Shown: one piece after another, positions 8,726-15,678 of the stretch
Layout: every line of letters begins with the position of its first letter
Position numbering within the stretch: position 1 is the stretch's first letter
Source: Kiritimatiellia bacterium
GTDB taxonomy: Bacteria > Verrucomicrobiota > Kiritimatiellia > RFP12 > UBA1067
NCBI GenBank assembly: GCA_017418445.1
Contig: JAFONM010000045.1
Span: forward strand, 1 to 32,186
Length of the DNA: 32,186 nt
Direction of reading: 5' to 3'
Position numbers and translations under genes: made by a program
The notes under the pieces: model-generated
What the model saw: only the letters and a program-made list of their open reading frames with translations
What the model was told of the DNA's origin: nothing
The model's database searches: none

Positions 8726-9750
8726 GCCTGCCCCTTGATCGCCTTGATCATCCTGGGGACGACCACGTTCAGGTCGCCGACGATCCCGTAGTTCGCGACC
8801 TTGAAGATCGGCGCGTCGCGGTCCGTGTTGATCGCGATGATCTTGGCGGAATCCTGCATTCCGGCGAGATGCTGGACCGCGCCGGAGATTCCGCAGCTGA
8901 TGAAGAGCGCGGGACGGACCGTGACGCCCGTCTGTCCGATCTGGCGCTCGTGCTCGCAGTAGCCGAGGTCGACAGCCGCGCGCGAGGCCCCGACCGCTCC
9001 GCCAAGCGCCTCCGCGAGGTCGAAGAGAAGCCTGAAGTTCTCCTTCGAGCCTACGCCCGCTCCGCCGGCGACGATGATGCGTGCGCCCTTGAGGTTCACG
9101 CTGGAGTGGCGGCGGACGATCTCGAGGACCTCGACAGGGATGTCGACGCCCGCGAGATGCGAGTCGTGACGGACAATCTCGCCCTTCCTGCCCGGGACGG
9201 GCTCGAGGGGCTTCATGACGCCTTCGCGGACGGTCGCCATCTGGGGCCAGTGGCGCGGATTGACGATCGTGGCGATGATGTTGCCGCCGAACGCCGGACG
9301 GATCTGCTGAAGGATGCCGTCGAACTCCTCCTTCGTCTTCGGGTCGGTGTAGGAACCGATCTGGAGGTCCGTGCAGTCCGCGGTGAGTCCGCAGCGGAGA
9401 GCGGAAGCTATCGCCGGGGCGAGATCGCGGCCCATGTGCGTCGCACCGAAGATGACGATCTGCGGGGCCTCCTCCCTGATCAGCTCGACGAACGCGTGCC
9501 GGTACGCCTTGCCGCGGAAGACCTTGAGCTCCGGATCCTCGACCAGATGCACCTTGTCGGCGCCGGCCGCGAAGAGTTCCGCGGCGAGCGACTCGACTCC
9601 GTCGCCGAGGAGGACCGCCGCGAGCGGAACTCCCAGCCTGTCGGCGAGCTCGCGTCCCTTGCCGAGAAGCTCGCGCGGGACGTCTCCAAGACAGCCCTCT
9701 TCCTGTTCGGCGAAAACCCAGACTTCGCCCTTCGATCGATCTTGTGTCAT
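8722..9750 (-). CDS. etfA: Electron transfer flavoprotein, alpha subunit
   Basis: 342-residue EtfA, partner of EtfB. The heterodimer carries electrons between flavin dehydrogenases and quinone, ferredoxin or other acceptors. The C-terminal FAD domain is typical: GARIIVAGGAGVGSKENF, ASRAAVDLGYCEHERQIGQTG, TVRPALFISCGISGAVQH, and IIAINTDRDAPIFKVANYGIVGD. The N-terminal domain (residues about 10-190) is the adenine-nucleotide alpha-hydrolase-like fold shared with EtfB (FGATHMGRDLAPAIASAL, LTADCTDLQIG). No N-terminal ferredoxin domain is present, unlike some clostridial EtfA. The start is 5 nt after the etfB stop. The stop overlaps the lysA GTG. Confidence 0.95.
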   Translation of the reverse strand: MTQDRSKGEVWVFAEQEEGCLGDVPRELLGKGRELADRLGVPLAAVLLGDGVESLAAELFAAGADKVHLVEDPELKVFRGKAYRHAFVELIREEAPQIVIFGATHMGRDLAPAIASALRCGLTADCTDLQIGSYTDPKTKEEFDGILQQIRPAFGGNIIATIVNPRHWPQMATVREGVMKPLEPVPGRKGEIVRHDSHLAGVDIPVEVLEIVRRHSSVNLKGARIIVAGGAGVGSKENFRLLFDLAEALGGAVGASRAAVDLGYCEHERQIGQTGVTVRPALFISCGISGAVQHLAGMQDSAKIIAINTDRDAPIFKVANYGIVGDLNVVVPRMIKAIKGQA

Positions 9751-9755
9751 GTCTT

Positions 9756-10604
9756 TTACCCTATCGTATGGTCGGCCACGAGTTCCGCGACGAGTCCCCT
9801 GACGCCCTCTTCGGACGCGGGGATTTCCTTGAAGTCGCCGCCCGCGAGGACGACGGAAACGATCTTGTTGACGTTCGTCGGCGAGCCGGCGAATCCGCAG
9901 CGGTCGCTCTCGCATCCGACGTCGTCGCAGGAGAGCTGCGTGATCGCGAGGTCGCCTTCCATGGCGACTCCGCCGTTCTCGACGGGAGCCTTGGCGCGCT
10001 TGTACTTCATGACGCGCCTGACGTCCATGGGCCTTAGCTCGCCGAACCTGTCGGTGACCGTGAAGAGCGCCGGGAGCTTCACGCGGTCCTTCTCGACCCC
10101 GGTCCCGATGTCGCGCGTGACGATCGCATGGTCGCCGTCCATCTCGATGTCCTCGAGATAGGTGATCGCGGCGAAATCGAGCTTCTCCGCGATCTGGGGA
10201 CCGACCTGCGCGGTGTCGCCGTCTATCGCCTGGCGTCCGCAGAAGACGAGGTCGGGCTTCAGGGACCCTACCGCCCGCGAGAGGATGTAGCTGGTCGCGA
10301 GCGTGTCGGATCCCGCCGCCCTGCGGTCCGTGAGGAGGTACGCCCTGTCCGCCCCGCACATGAGCGCGACACGCAGTATGTCGCACGCCTTGGGGAGGCC
10401 CATGGTGACGACGCTCACCGTGCCGCCGCACTTTTCCTTGACCCTGAGCGCCGCCTCGAGGGCGCACTTGTCCTCCGGATTGAAGATCGCGGGCAGTGCC
10501 GCGCGGTTGATCGTGCCGTCCGCCTTCATGGCCTCGCCGGTCACCTTCTTGGTGTCCGGGACCTGCTTTATGCAGACGACTGAATGGTAGCCTTTGTTTT
10601 TCAT
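9756..10604 (-). CDS. etfB: Electron transfer flavoprotein, beta subunit
   Basis: 282-residue EtfB. Motifs: SVVCIKQVPDT near the N-terminus, FNPEDKCALEAALRVKE, VVTMGLPKACDILRVALMCGADRAYLLTD, and CGRQAIDGDTAQVGPQIAEKL. The last motif reads DGDTAQVGP rather than the DDDCNQT of mitochondrial-type EtfB. I associate the former with the FixA/bifurcating branch, so flavin-based electron bifurcation is possible. No acyl-CoA dehydrogenase, Bcd or lactate dehydrogenase is near, so the electron donor is unknown. The start ATG has AGGAT 5 nt upstream. A 79-nt spacer separates it from fabD upstream and holds a small hairpin but no clear promoter. Confidence 0.95.
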   Translation of the reverse strand: MKNKGYHSVVCIKQVPDTKKVTGEAMKADGTINRAALPAIFNPEDKCALEAALRVKEKCGGTVSVVTMGLPKACDILRVALMCGADRAYLLTDRRAAGSDTLATSYILSRAVGSLKPDLVFCGRQAIDGDTAQVGPQIAEKLDFAAITYLEDIEMDGDHAIVTRDIGTGVEKDRVKLPALFTVTDRFGELRPMDVRRVMKYKRAKAPVENGGVAMEGDLAITQLSCDDVGCESDRCGFAGSPTNVNKIVSVVLAGGDFKEIPASEEGVRGLVAELVADHTIG

Positions 10605-10641
10605 GATATCCTGATGAGCGTTGCCTGTCCTTGACCTGTCC

Positions 10642-10661
10642 GGACCGAATCCCTCCGGTCC
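10642..10661 (-). other. Small hairpin between fabD and etfB
   Basis: GGACCG and CGGTCC (6 bp) around an 8-nt loop in the 79-nt spacer. It could act as an attenuator or processing site between fabD and etfBA. It has no U-tract and is weak on its own. Confidence 0.25.
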
Positions 10662-10683
10662 CGATCGCGCCTGGGAAGAGGAT

Positions 10684-11604
10684 CTACAGCGCGGCGACCG
10701 TCGCCTCGAGCGTGGCGAGATCGGAGACGTTCGCGGTCTCAAGCGTCGCGTCGATCTTCTTGACGAGTCCGGAGAGGACCTTGCCCGGACCGAACTCGAC
10801 GAACCGCGTGACGCCGAGCTCCTTCGCCGCGGCGACGTCCGCCGCCCAGTTGGTGGTGGAAGTGACCTGCTCGAGCATCATCGCCTTGATCGCGCCGGCA
10901 TCGGACGAATGGGGCCTGCCCGTGACGTTGGAAAGGACGGGCATCCCGGGCGCCTTGAACTCCACGGACTCGAGGACCTTCGCGAGCTTTTCCCGCGCCG
11001 GAGCCATGAACGGGGAATGGAACGCGCCGGCGGTGGCGAGCGGAATCGCGCGCTTGATGCCGAGCTCCTTGGCGGCCGCGGCGGCCGCGGCTATCGCGTC
11101 CTTCGCCCCGGAGAGGACCTGCTGCGCGGCGGAATTGACGTTTGCGACGGTGCAGCCGGACTTCTCGCAGACGGCCTTCAGCTGGTCGGGCGTCGCGCCT
11201 ATTATCGCGATCATGCCGGAAGGCGTCGCCTCGCACGCCTCCTGCATGAACCGTCCGCGCGCCTCGAGGACCTTGAGCGTCGAATCGAAGTCGAGGACCC
11301 CGGCGGCGCAGAGCGCGCCCCACTCGCCGAGGGAGAGCCCGGCGGCGCACGCGAACTCCGTCGGACGCTTCTTCTGGAGCGAAAGATACGCCGCGTATGA
11401 AGTCACGAAGATGGCCGGCTGGCAGACGTTGGACTTTGTAAGCTCCTCGGCCGGTCCTTCAAAGCAGATCTTCCTGATGTCGAAGCCGAGCACCGCGTTC
11501 GCGGTGTCGAAGAGTCTCATCATCTCGGGATCGGATTCGGCAAAATCCTTGCCCATGCCAGGCACCTGTGCGCCCTGGCCGGCGAAAATGCAGCAATTTG
11601 ACAT
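10684..11604 (-). CDS. fabD: Malonyl-CoA:ACP transacylase
   Basis: 306-residue FabD, which loads malonyl groups onto acyl carrier protein for fatty acid synthesis in the cytoplasm. Motifs: CCIFAGQGAQVPGMGKDFAE at the N-terminus; catalytic S91 in AGLSLGEWGAL; R116 in EARGRFMQEA, which binds the malonyl carboxylate; catalytic H196 in TAGAFHSPFM; and VEFGPGKVLSGL. The nucleophile elbow reads GLSLGE instead of the textbook GHSLGE. The nucleophile and its downstream Glu are retained, so the enzyme should work. No other fab genes are adjacent, which is unusual for fabD. The ATG is 12 nt after the stop of the surface-repeat protein, and the Shine-Dalgarno TAAGGAAT overlaps that stop. Confidence 0.95.
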   Translation of the reverse strand: MSNCCIFAGQGAQVPGMGKDFAESDPEMMRLFDTANAVLGFDIRKICFEGPAEELTKSNVCQPAIFVTSYAAYLSLQKKRPTEFACAAGLSLGEWGALCAAGVLDFDSTLKVLEARGRFMQEACEATPSGMIAIIGATPDQLKAVCEKSGCTVANVNSAAQQVLSGAKDAIAAAAAAAKELGIKRAIPLATAGAFHSPFMAPAREKLAKVLESVEFKAPGMPVLSNVTGRPHSSDAGAIKAMMLEQVTSTTNWAADVAAAKELGVTRFVEFGPGKVLSGLVKKIDATLETANVSDLATLEATVAAL

Positions 11605-11616
11605 TTACGGGATTCC

Positions 11617-12345
11617 TTAGAACTGGACGTTGAGAAGCGGCATGACCGGCAAATAGCCGCGATCGATTATGTTCAGGACGCCGAACTGCACGCCTGAATA
11701 GGACTTCGCGCAGTTGAAGACGCCGAGCTGAAGGCCGTTGCCGTAGTCTCCGGCGACGTTGAGGACGCCGAACTGGAGACCCTTGAAGCGCTCCGCGTAG
11801 TTGACTACGCCCACGGACCACCCCCGGTGCTCGGCCACGGCGACGTCGACTATGCCGAGCTGCACGCCGGTGCACTCGCCCTTGCTGTAGTTCACGACGC
11901 CGGTCTGAAGTCCATGGAACACGCCGTCGATGTTCACGAGGCCGAGCTGCGCGCCGCGGAACTCGTCTCCGACGTAGTTGCATCCGGCCGCGGCGATCTG
12001 GCAGCCCTTGGTGTCGCCCAGAACGACATTGCCGAAAACGGATATCTGGAGACCGTCGTAGTCGCCGTCCGTCCAGTCGGTCAGAACGTCCAGGGTGACG
12101 CCAGCGCCGAAGGAATTGTTCATTCCCACCAGTCCCAGATCAAGCCCGTATACGCCGAAACTCGTGCCATAGATGAAGTTGAGCCTTACTCCGTCGACCT
12201 CGTAGGTGGAATTGGGATACTGCAACGGCGTCGCAAGGGCGCCCTTCAGCCAGGCCACCGGATGCTCCTCCGAACTGTAGAGATCCTTGGCCATCGCCGC
12301 GCTGGAAGCCAGGAACGCCATCAGAACAAAACATGCTTTCTTCAT
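11617..12345 (-). CDS. Exported LA_2272-type surface repeat protein
   Basis: 242-residue protein with a clear signal peptide (MKKACFVLMAFLASSAAMA, cleavage before KDLYSS). After about 50 residues it consists of 14-16-residue repeats of the form GLQxGVVN: GAQLGLVN, GLQTGVVN, GVQLGIVD, GWSVGVVN, GLQFGVLN, GLQLGVFN, GVQFGVLN. This matches the repeat family named after Leptospira LA_2272, presumed outer-membrane or surface proteins that form a repeated beta structure. Their function is not known. The start at 12345 is chosen over an upstream in-frame ATG (12381) because it yields the signal peptide and has AAGGAG at good spacing. It has its own likely promoter and appears to head the long fabD-etf-lysA operon. 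Confidence 0.82.
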   Translation of the reverse strand: MKKACFVLMAFLASSAAMAKDLYSSEEHPVAWLKGALATPLQYPNSTYEVDGVRLNFIYGTSFGVYGLDLGLVGMNNSFGAGVTLDVLTDWTDGDYDGLQISVFGNVVLGDTKGCQIAAAGCNYVGDEFRGAQLGLVNIDGVFHGLQTGVVNYSKGECTGVQLGIVDVAVAEHRGWSVGVVNYAERFKGLQFGVLNVAGDYGNGLQLGVFNCAKSYSGVQFGVLNIIDRGYLPVMPLLNVQF

Positions 12346-12370
12346 CGTGTCACTCCTTGATTCGGCCATT

Positions 12371-12387
12371 CCGGGACCCACTCCCGG
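12371..12387 (-). other. 5' leader hairpin of the surface repeat protein gene
   Basis: CCGGGA and TCCCGG (6 bp, 5-nt loop) lie between the proposed transcription start and the Shine-Dalgarno of the gene starting at 12345. It could stabilise the message. No ligand-binding structure is evident. Confidence 0.25.
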
Positions 12388-12399
12388 ACAGCGTGTGAT

Positions 12400-12428
12400 A
12401 TTTTCTCATATTCCCCCGTTTTCCGCAA
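12400..12428 (-). promoter_or_regulatory. Promoter of the surface repeat protein / fabD operon
   Basis: On the minus strand, TTGCGG (12423-12428) and GAAAAT (12400-12405) are separated by 17 nt, with TG one base upstream of the -10 (extended form). The region is AT-rich, lies just after the hairpin that ends the upstream gene, and would give a leader of about 48 nt. Confidence 0.42.
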
Positions 12429-12478
12429 GGGGTAAAATACACCGAAATCGGCAAGCTCGCCTGGGCTAAATTGCAATT

Positions 12479-12511
12479 TTGTCCGCTCGGCGGCGTGCGC
12501 CGAACGGACAA
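12479..12511 (-). terminator. GC-rich hairpin after the barrel-like protein gene
   Basis: 14-bp inverted repeat with one mismatch (TTGTCCGCTCGGCG / CGCCGAACGGACAA) and a 5-nt loop, 24 nt downstream of the stop at 12536. The position suits a terminator or mRNA 3'-end stabiliser. No run of U follows on the minus strand, so intrinsic termination would be atypical. Confidence 0.5.
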
Positions 12512-12535
12512 GAGCGCATTGTCGCGGCGGGTCCG

Positions 12536-13429
12536 TCAGAAGTTGAAGGTAACTCCTACGCCGCCCCAGGCGAAGTCCTTGTACTGGCCATAGTCGGCTC
12601 CGGAACCATGCTCTGCCGCGGCACGCAGCGAGTGGTCCCACGTGTGGCACCAGTAGGCCTTCGCGAAGAGCCCGAACCAGTCCGTGAACATGTACGTCGC
12701 CTCCGCTCCAAGGCGGAAGGAAGCCATTCCGCCGCCGTGGAACTCGGTGAATCCAGCTGTCGGGAAGCACCAGTTGTAGCGGCTGGAGCGGTAGACCCAC
12801 TCGGCCTGGGGCGTGACGGTCAGACCCTTGCAGACCGACACGGACTTCTTGAATCCGCCGAGAAAGAGGTTCGCCTTGTTCTCGTGGTACTCGTGCACCC
12901 ACTTGAAGTAGGGCGTCACGTACGGGTTCTTGAGCTCGAAGGCGTGGTTCCAGTCCATCGTAGTGGCGGTCGAGCCCCACATGGTGTTGTGGCGGCGGTG
13001 GGGATAGTAGTACCAGACGACCTCGGTGCGGTAGTCGAGTCCCCACGTCTTGTCGTCGTCGAACCAGAACGTCTTGCCCCAGTGGATGTTCGGATCCCAT
13101 TCGTTGAACGCCTTGCCGTAGCTGTTGCGGCGCTTGTCGGTGAGGTCCGTGTTGGACCAGAGTCCGATGCCGAGGTAGCCGAAGTCCATGTCGTCGTACA
13201 GGAACTGCATGTTGCCTTCGAGGTAGCCCTGCAGGGTGGGCTCCGAGTTGACGAGCGATCCGTAGAGCTGGTAGCCGGAGTACATGCCGTAGTTTCCGAA
13301 GCCCCAGAAGGCGACCTTGGCGCCGCCGGACTCCTTCCCGGCGACTTCGGCCCCTTCCGGCGCATCGTCTGCGAAGGCATTGAGCCAGATTGCGGATGCG
13401 GCGGTCACTGCGATCATCATTCTCTTCAT
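12536..13429 (-). CDS. Probable outer-membrane beta-barrel protein
   Basis: 297 residues with a signal peptide (MKRMMIAVTAASAIWLNAFA, then DDAPEG). The mature protein is rich in aromatic, alternating strands: AFWGFGNYGMYSGYQLYGS, GYLGIGLWSNTDLTD, LDYRTEVVWYYYPHR, FRLGAEATYMFTDWFGLFAKAYW. It ends GGVGVTFNF, with the terminal Phe typical of outer-membrane barrels recognised by the Bam complex. The size and motif pattern suggest 10-14 strands. I do not recognise a specific family, and the ligand is unknown. It follows apt by 62 nt with no visible promoter, so it may be the last gene of the nucleobase operon, though function gives no firm link. A strong hairpin follows the stop. A nearby alternative ATG (MMIAV) would change little. 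Confidence 0.7.
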   Translation of the reverse strand: MKRMMIAVTAASAIWLNAFADDAPEGAEVAGKESGGAKVAFWGFGNYGMYSGYQLYGSLVNSEPTLQGYLEGNMQFLYDDMDFGYLGIGLWSNTDLTDKRRNSYGKAFNEWDPNIHWGKTFWFDDDKTWGLDYRTEVVWYYYPHRRHNTMWGSTATTMDWNHAFELKNPYVTPYFKWVHEYHENKANLFLGGFKKSVSVCKGLTVTPQAEWVYRSSRYNWCFPTAGFTEFHGGGMASFRLGAEATYMFTDWFGLFAKAYWCHTWDHSLRAAAEHGSGADYGQYKDFAWGGVGVTFNF

Positions 13430-13491
13430 CGTCTAGTTCCTTGTTTGGTTGGTGGTTGACTGTTTCGGAAACGGATTCGCGGCTGATTTCG

Positions 13492-14019
13492 TCACTTCCC
13501 CGGATAGCTTACGAGCGACGCGACGTCGTACCCGGCGAGGAGCCTGCGGCGCGCGTCGAAGCCTGCGAGCTCGAGCGGGAATATCATCTTGACGACGACT
13601 CCGCCCTTCCGCTCCACGAGCCTGGCGGCCGCCGCCGCCGTACCGCCGGTCGCGAGGAGGTCGTCGACGACAACCACCCGCTGCCCGGGCCTGACCGCGT
13701 CGTCGTGCATGTGGAGCTGCGCCCTGCCGTATTCGAGGTCGTACTCCTCGAAGATGGTCCTGCGCGGAAGCTTCCCCGGCTTGCGCATGGGGACGAACGC
13801 CTTGCGGAAGCGGTCCGCCACGGCGGACCCGAAGATGAATCCGCGCGAATCGGGGGAGGCGACGAGGTCGAACTCGGTCCGCGCAAGGATGCCGACGATG
13901 AGATCGAGCGCGAGCTGGAAGGCGTCCGCCGACTCGAGGATGCCTGTAACGTCCCGGAAGAGGATGCCGGGCTTCGGGAAGTCCGGCACCGTCACGATGT
14001 AGTCTTCAAGGTTTTTCAT
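13492..14019 (-). CDS. apt: Adenine phosphoribosyltransferase
   Basis: 175-residue type I PRTase: adenine + PRPP to AMP + PPi, in the cytoplasm. Motifs: VPDFPKPGILFRDVTGIL; SRGFIFGSAVA; RKPGKLPRRTIFEEYDLEYG (the flexible catalytic loop region); and the PRPP-binding VVVVDDLLATGGTAAAAARL. The ATG at 14019 overlaps the end of the UraA-type permease by 14 nt, with GAGGAAAG upstream. A TTG two codons earlier is possible but unnecessary. It is the last enzyme of the salvage operon, so the operon covers uracil (upp) and adenine (apt) with one permease of each class. Confidence 0.95.
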   Translation of the reverse strand: MKNLEDYIVTVPDFPKPGILFRDVTGILESADAFQLALDLIVGILARTEFDLVASPDSRGFIFGSAVADRFRKAFVPMRKPGKLPRRTIFEEYDLEYGRAQLHMHDDAVRPGQRVVVVDDLLATGGTAAAAARLVERKGGVVVKMIFPLELAGFDARRRLLAGYDVASLVSYPGK

Positions 14020-15676
14020 CCACAAACCGCTTTCCTCGGTTCTTCTTGCCTCCCCAGCGCTCGGGATCCTTGATGGTCGGGTCGCTCTCCGAGAAGACGA
14101 AGTCCTTGCCGGGCAGGACGGCGTTGAGGATGATGCCGGTCATGGCGCCCACGGCGAGTCCGGAGAGCGCGAAGCTGACGCTGCCGACCGCGAACCTGAT
14201 CGCCCCCGCCTTGGAGAACGAGATGCCGAGCGTCAGCACCAGGATGATCGCCGAGATGAGCATGTTTCGGCTCTTGGAGAGGTCGACCTGGCTCTCCACG
14301 AGGTTGCGGACGCCTACGGACGAGATCATTCCGTAGAGGACGAACGAGACGCCGCCGATCGTGGCGCCCGGTATGGTGCCGATGAAGGCGGAGAACTTCG
14401 GGCAGAACGAGACGAGGATCGCGAGACACGCGGCGATGCGTATGACCCTCGGATCGTACACCCTCGACAGCGAGAGGACTCCCGTGTTCTCTCCGTACGT
14501 CGTGTTCGCCGGCGCGCCGAAGAGCGACGCGAGGCAGGTGGCGAGTCCGTCGCCGAGCATCGTCCGGTGGAGCCCCGGGTTCTCGAAGAAGTTGCGCTTC
14601 ACCGTCGAGGAGATGGCCGAGACGTCGCCGACATGCTCCATGATGGTCGCGAAGGCGAGCGGGATGATGATGGCGAAGGCCGTGATCGCCAGACCCCAGT
14701 CGAAGCTTCCGCCGACGACGAGCTGGAGCGCGGTGTCGCCCCAGCGGATCGGAAGCCCCACCCACGGCGCGGCGGCGACGCCGGAGTAGTCGATCTTGTC
14801 CGCCCAGCCGACGCATCCGAAGATCACCGCGGCGACATATGAGGCGATGACGCCGCACAGGATGGGGATGATCCTGATCATGCCCCTGCCGAAGATGGAC
14901 GCGACGAGAACCGTGGCGATGGCGACGAGCGCGACCGGCCAGCCGCCGTTGCAGGAGTTGATCGCGACCGGCGCGAGGACAAGTCCGATGCCGATGATGA
15001 TGGGCCCGGTCACGACCGGCGGGAAGAACTTCATGACCCGCTTCACGCCGCACGCCTTCACGAGCGCGGAGACGACGAAGTAGATGACCGAGCTCGCGGC
15101 GACGCCGAGACATGCGTACTGCAGCGCCACGCCCTTGGCGAGCCCTTCGTAGCCCTCGGTTCCGACGAGTCTGGTGAGCGCGAAGTATCCCGCGAGGTAG
15201 GCGAAGGAACTGCCGAGGAACGCGGGGACGATGCGCCTGGTGACGAGGTGGAACAGGAGCGTGCCGAGTCCGGCCCAGAGCAGCGTCGCGGACGGGGAGA
15301 GTCCGGTGAGGATCGGCACCAGGATGGTGGCGCCGAACATGGCGAACATATGCTGGACGCCGAGCACGCCCATCTTGGGCAGCCCGAGCGTCCGCGCATC
15401 GTAGACGGCGTCCGCGGTAGCGTACCTGGTCTCCAGCCGGCTGATGGTCGCCGCGAGCCGGGCGGACTCCTCGGCGGTGACGATTCCGTCCGCCGCGATG
15501 TCGACGAGCAGCCTCTCGAGGGCGGCGAGGTCCTCGTCCCGGCCGGCGAACGGATGGACCGCCCCGATCATGGCCTTGGTCTCGGCGATGTCGGCCTTGC
15601 CGTCCGCATACACGAAACCGCGCAGCGAACGCATGAACATTGCAAGCGAGGAGGAATCGATCTTTTCGTTTTCCAT
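14006..15676 (-). CDS. UraA-type uracil/xanthine permease with N-terminal DG-E domain
   Basis: 556-residue NCS2-family nucleobase:cation symporter with an extra soluble N-terminus. Residues about 95-535 form the 14-segment permease, beginning MGVLGVQHMFAMFGATILVPILTGL and including FFPPVVTGPIIIGIGLVLAP, IIIPLAFATIMEHVGDVSAIS (the Glu of the substrate-binding helix region), GAPANTTYGENTGVLSLSRV and IPGATIGGVSFVLYGMI. This is the UraA/PyrP pattern, so uracil is the likely substrate. Residues 1-90 are a helical acidic domain absent from ordinary UraA, with DGKADIAE (25-32) and DGIVTAEE (63-70). The same domain, same spacing, is on the AzgA-type permease of this operon. It starts 2 nt after the phosphatase gene, with AAGGAA as Shine-Dalgarno. 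The domain may be TerB-like or EF-hand-like; function unknown. Confidence 0.9.
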   Translation of the reverse strand: MENEKIDSSSLAMFMRSLRGFVYADGKADIAETKAMIGAVHPFAGRDEDLAALERLLVDIAADGIVTAEESARLAATISRLETRYATADAVYDARTLGLPKMGVLGVQHMFAMFGATILVPILTGLSPSATLLWAGLGTLLFHLVTRRIVPAFLGSSFAYLAGYFALTRLVGTEGYEGLAKGVALQYACLGVAASSVIYFVVSALVKACGVKRVMKFFPPVVTGPIIIGIGLVLAPVAINSCNGGWPVALVAIATVLVASIFGRGMIRIIPILCGVIASYVAAVIFGCVGWADKIDYSGVAAAPWVGLPIRWGDTALQLVVGGSFDWGLAITAFAIIIPLAFATIMEHVGDVSAISSTVKRNFFENPGLHRTMLGDGLATCLASLFGAPANTTYGENTGVLSLSRVYDPRVIRIAACLAILVSFCPKFSAFIGTIPGATIGGVSFVLYGMISSVGVRNLVESQVDLSKSRNMLISAIILVLTLGISFSKAGAIRFAVGSVSFALSGLAVGAMTGIILNAVLPGKDFVFSESDPTIKDPERWGGKKNRGKRFVDEKP

Positions 15677-15678
15677 AG

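Noticed and set aside
11340-11370. Inactive FabD because GHSLGE reads GLSLGE
   Set aside because: The nucleophile serine, the Arg and the catalytic His are present; the elbow variant alone is weak evidence and I associate it with PVC-type FabD proteins.
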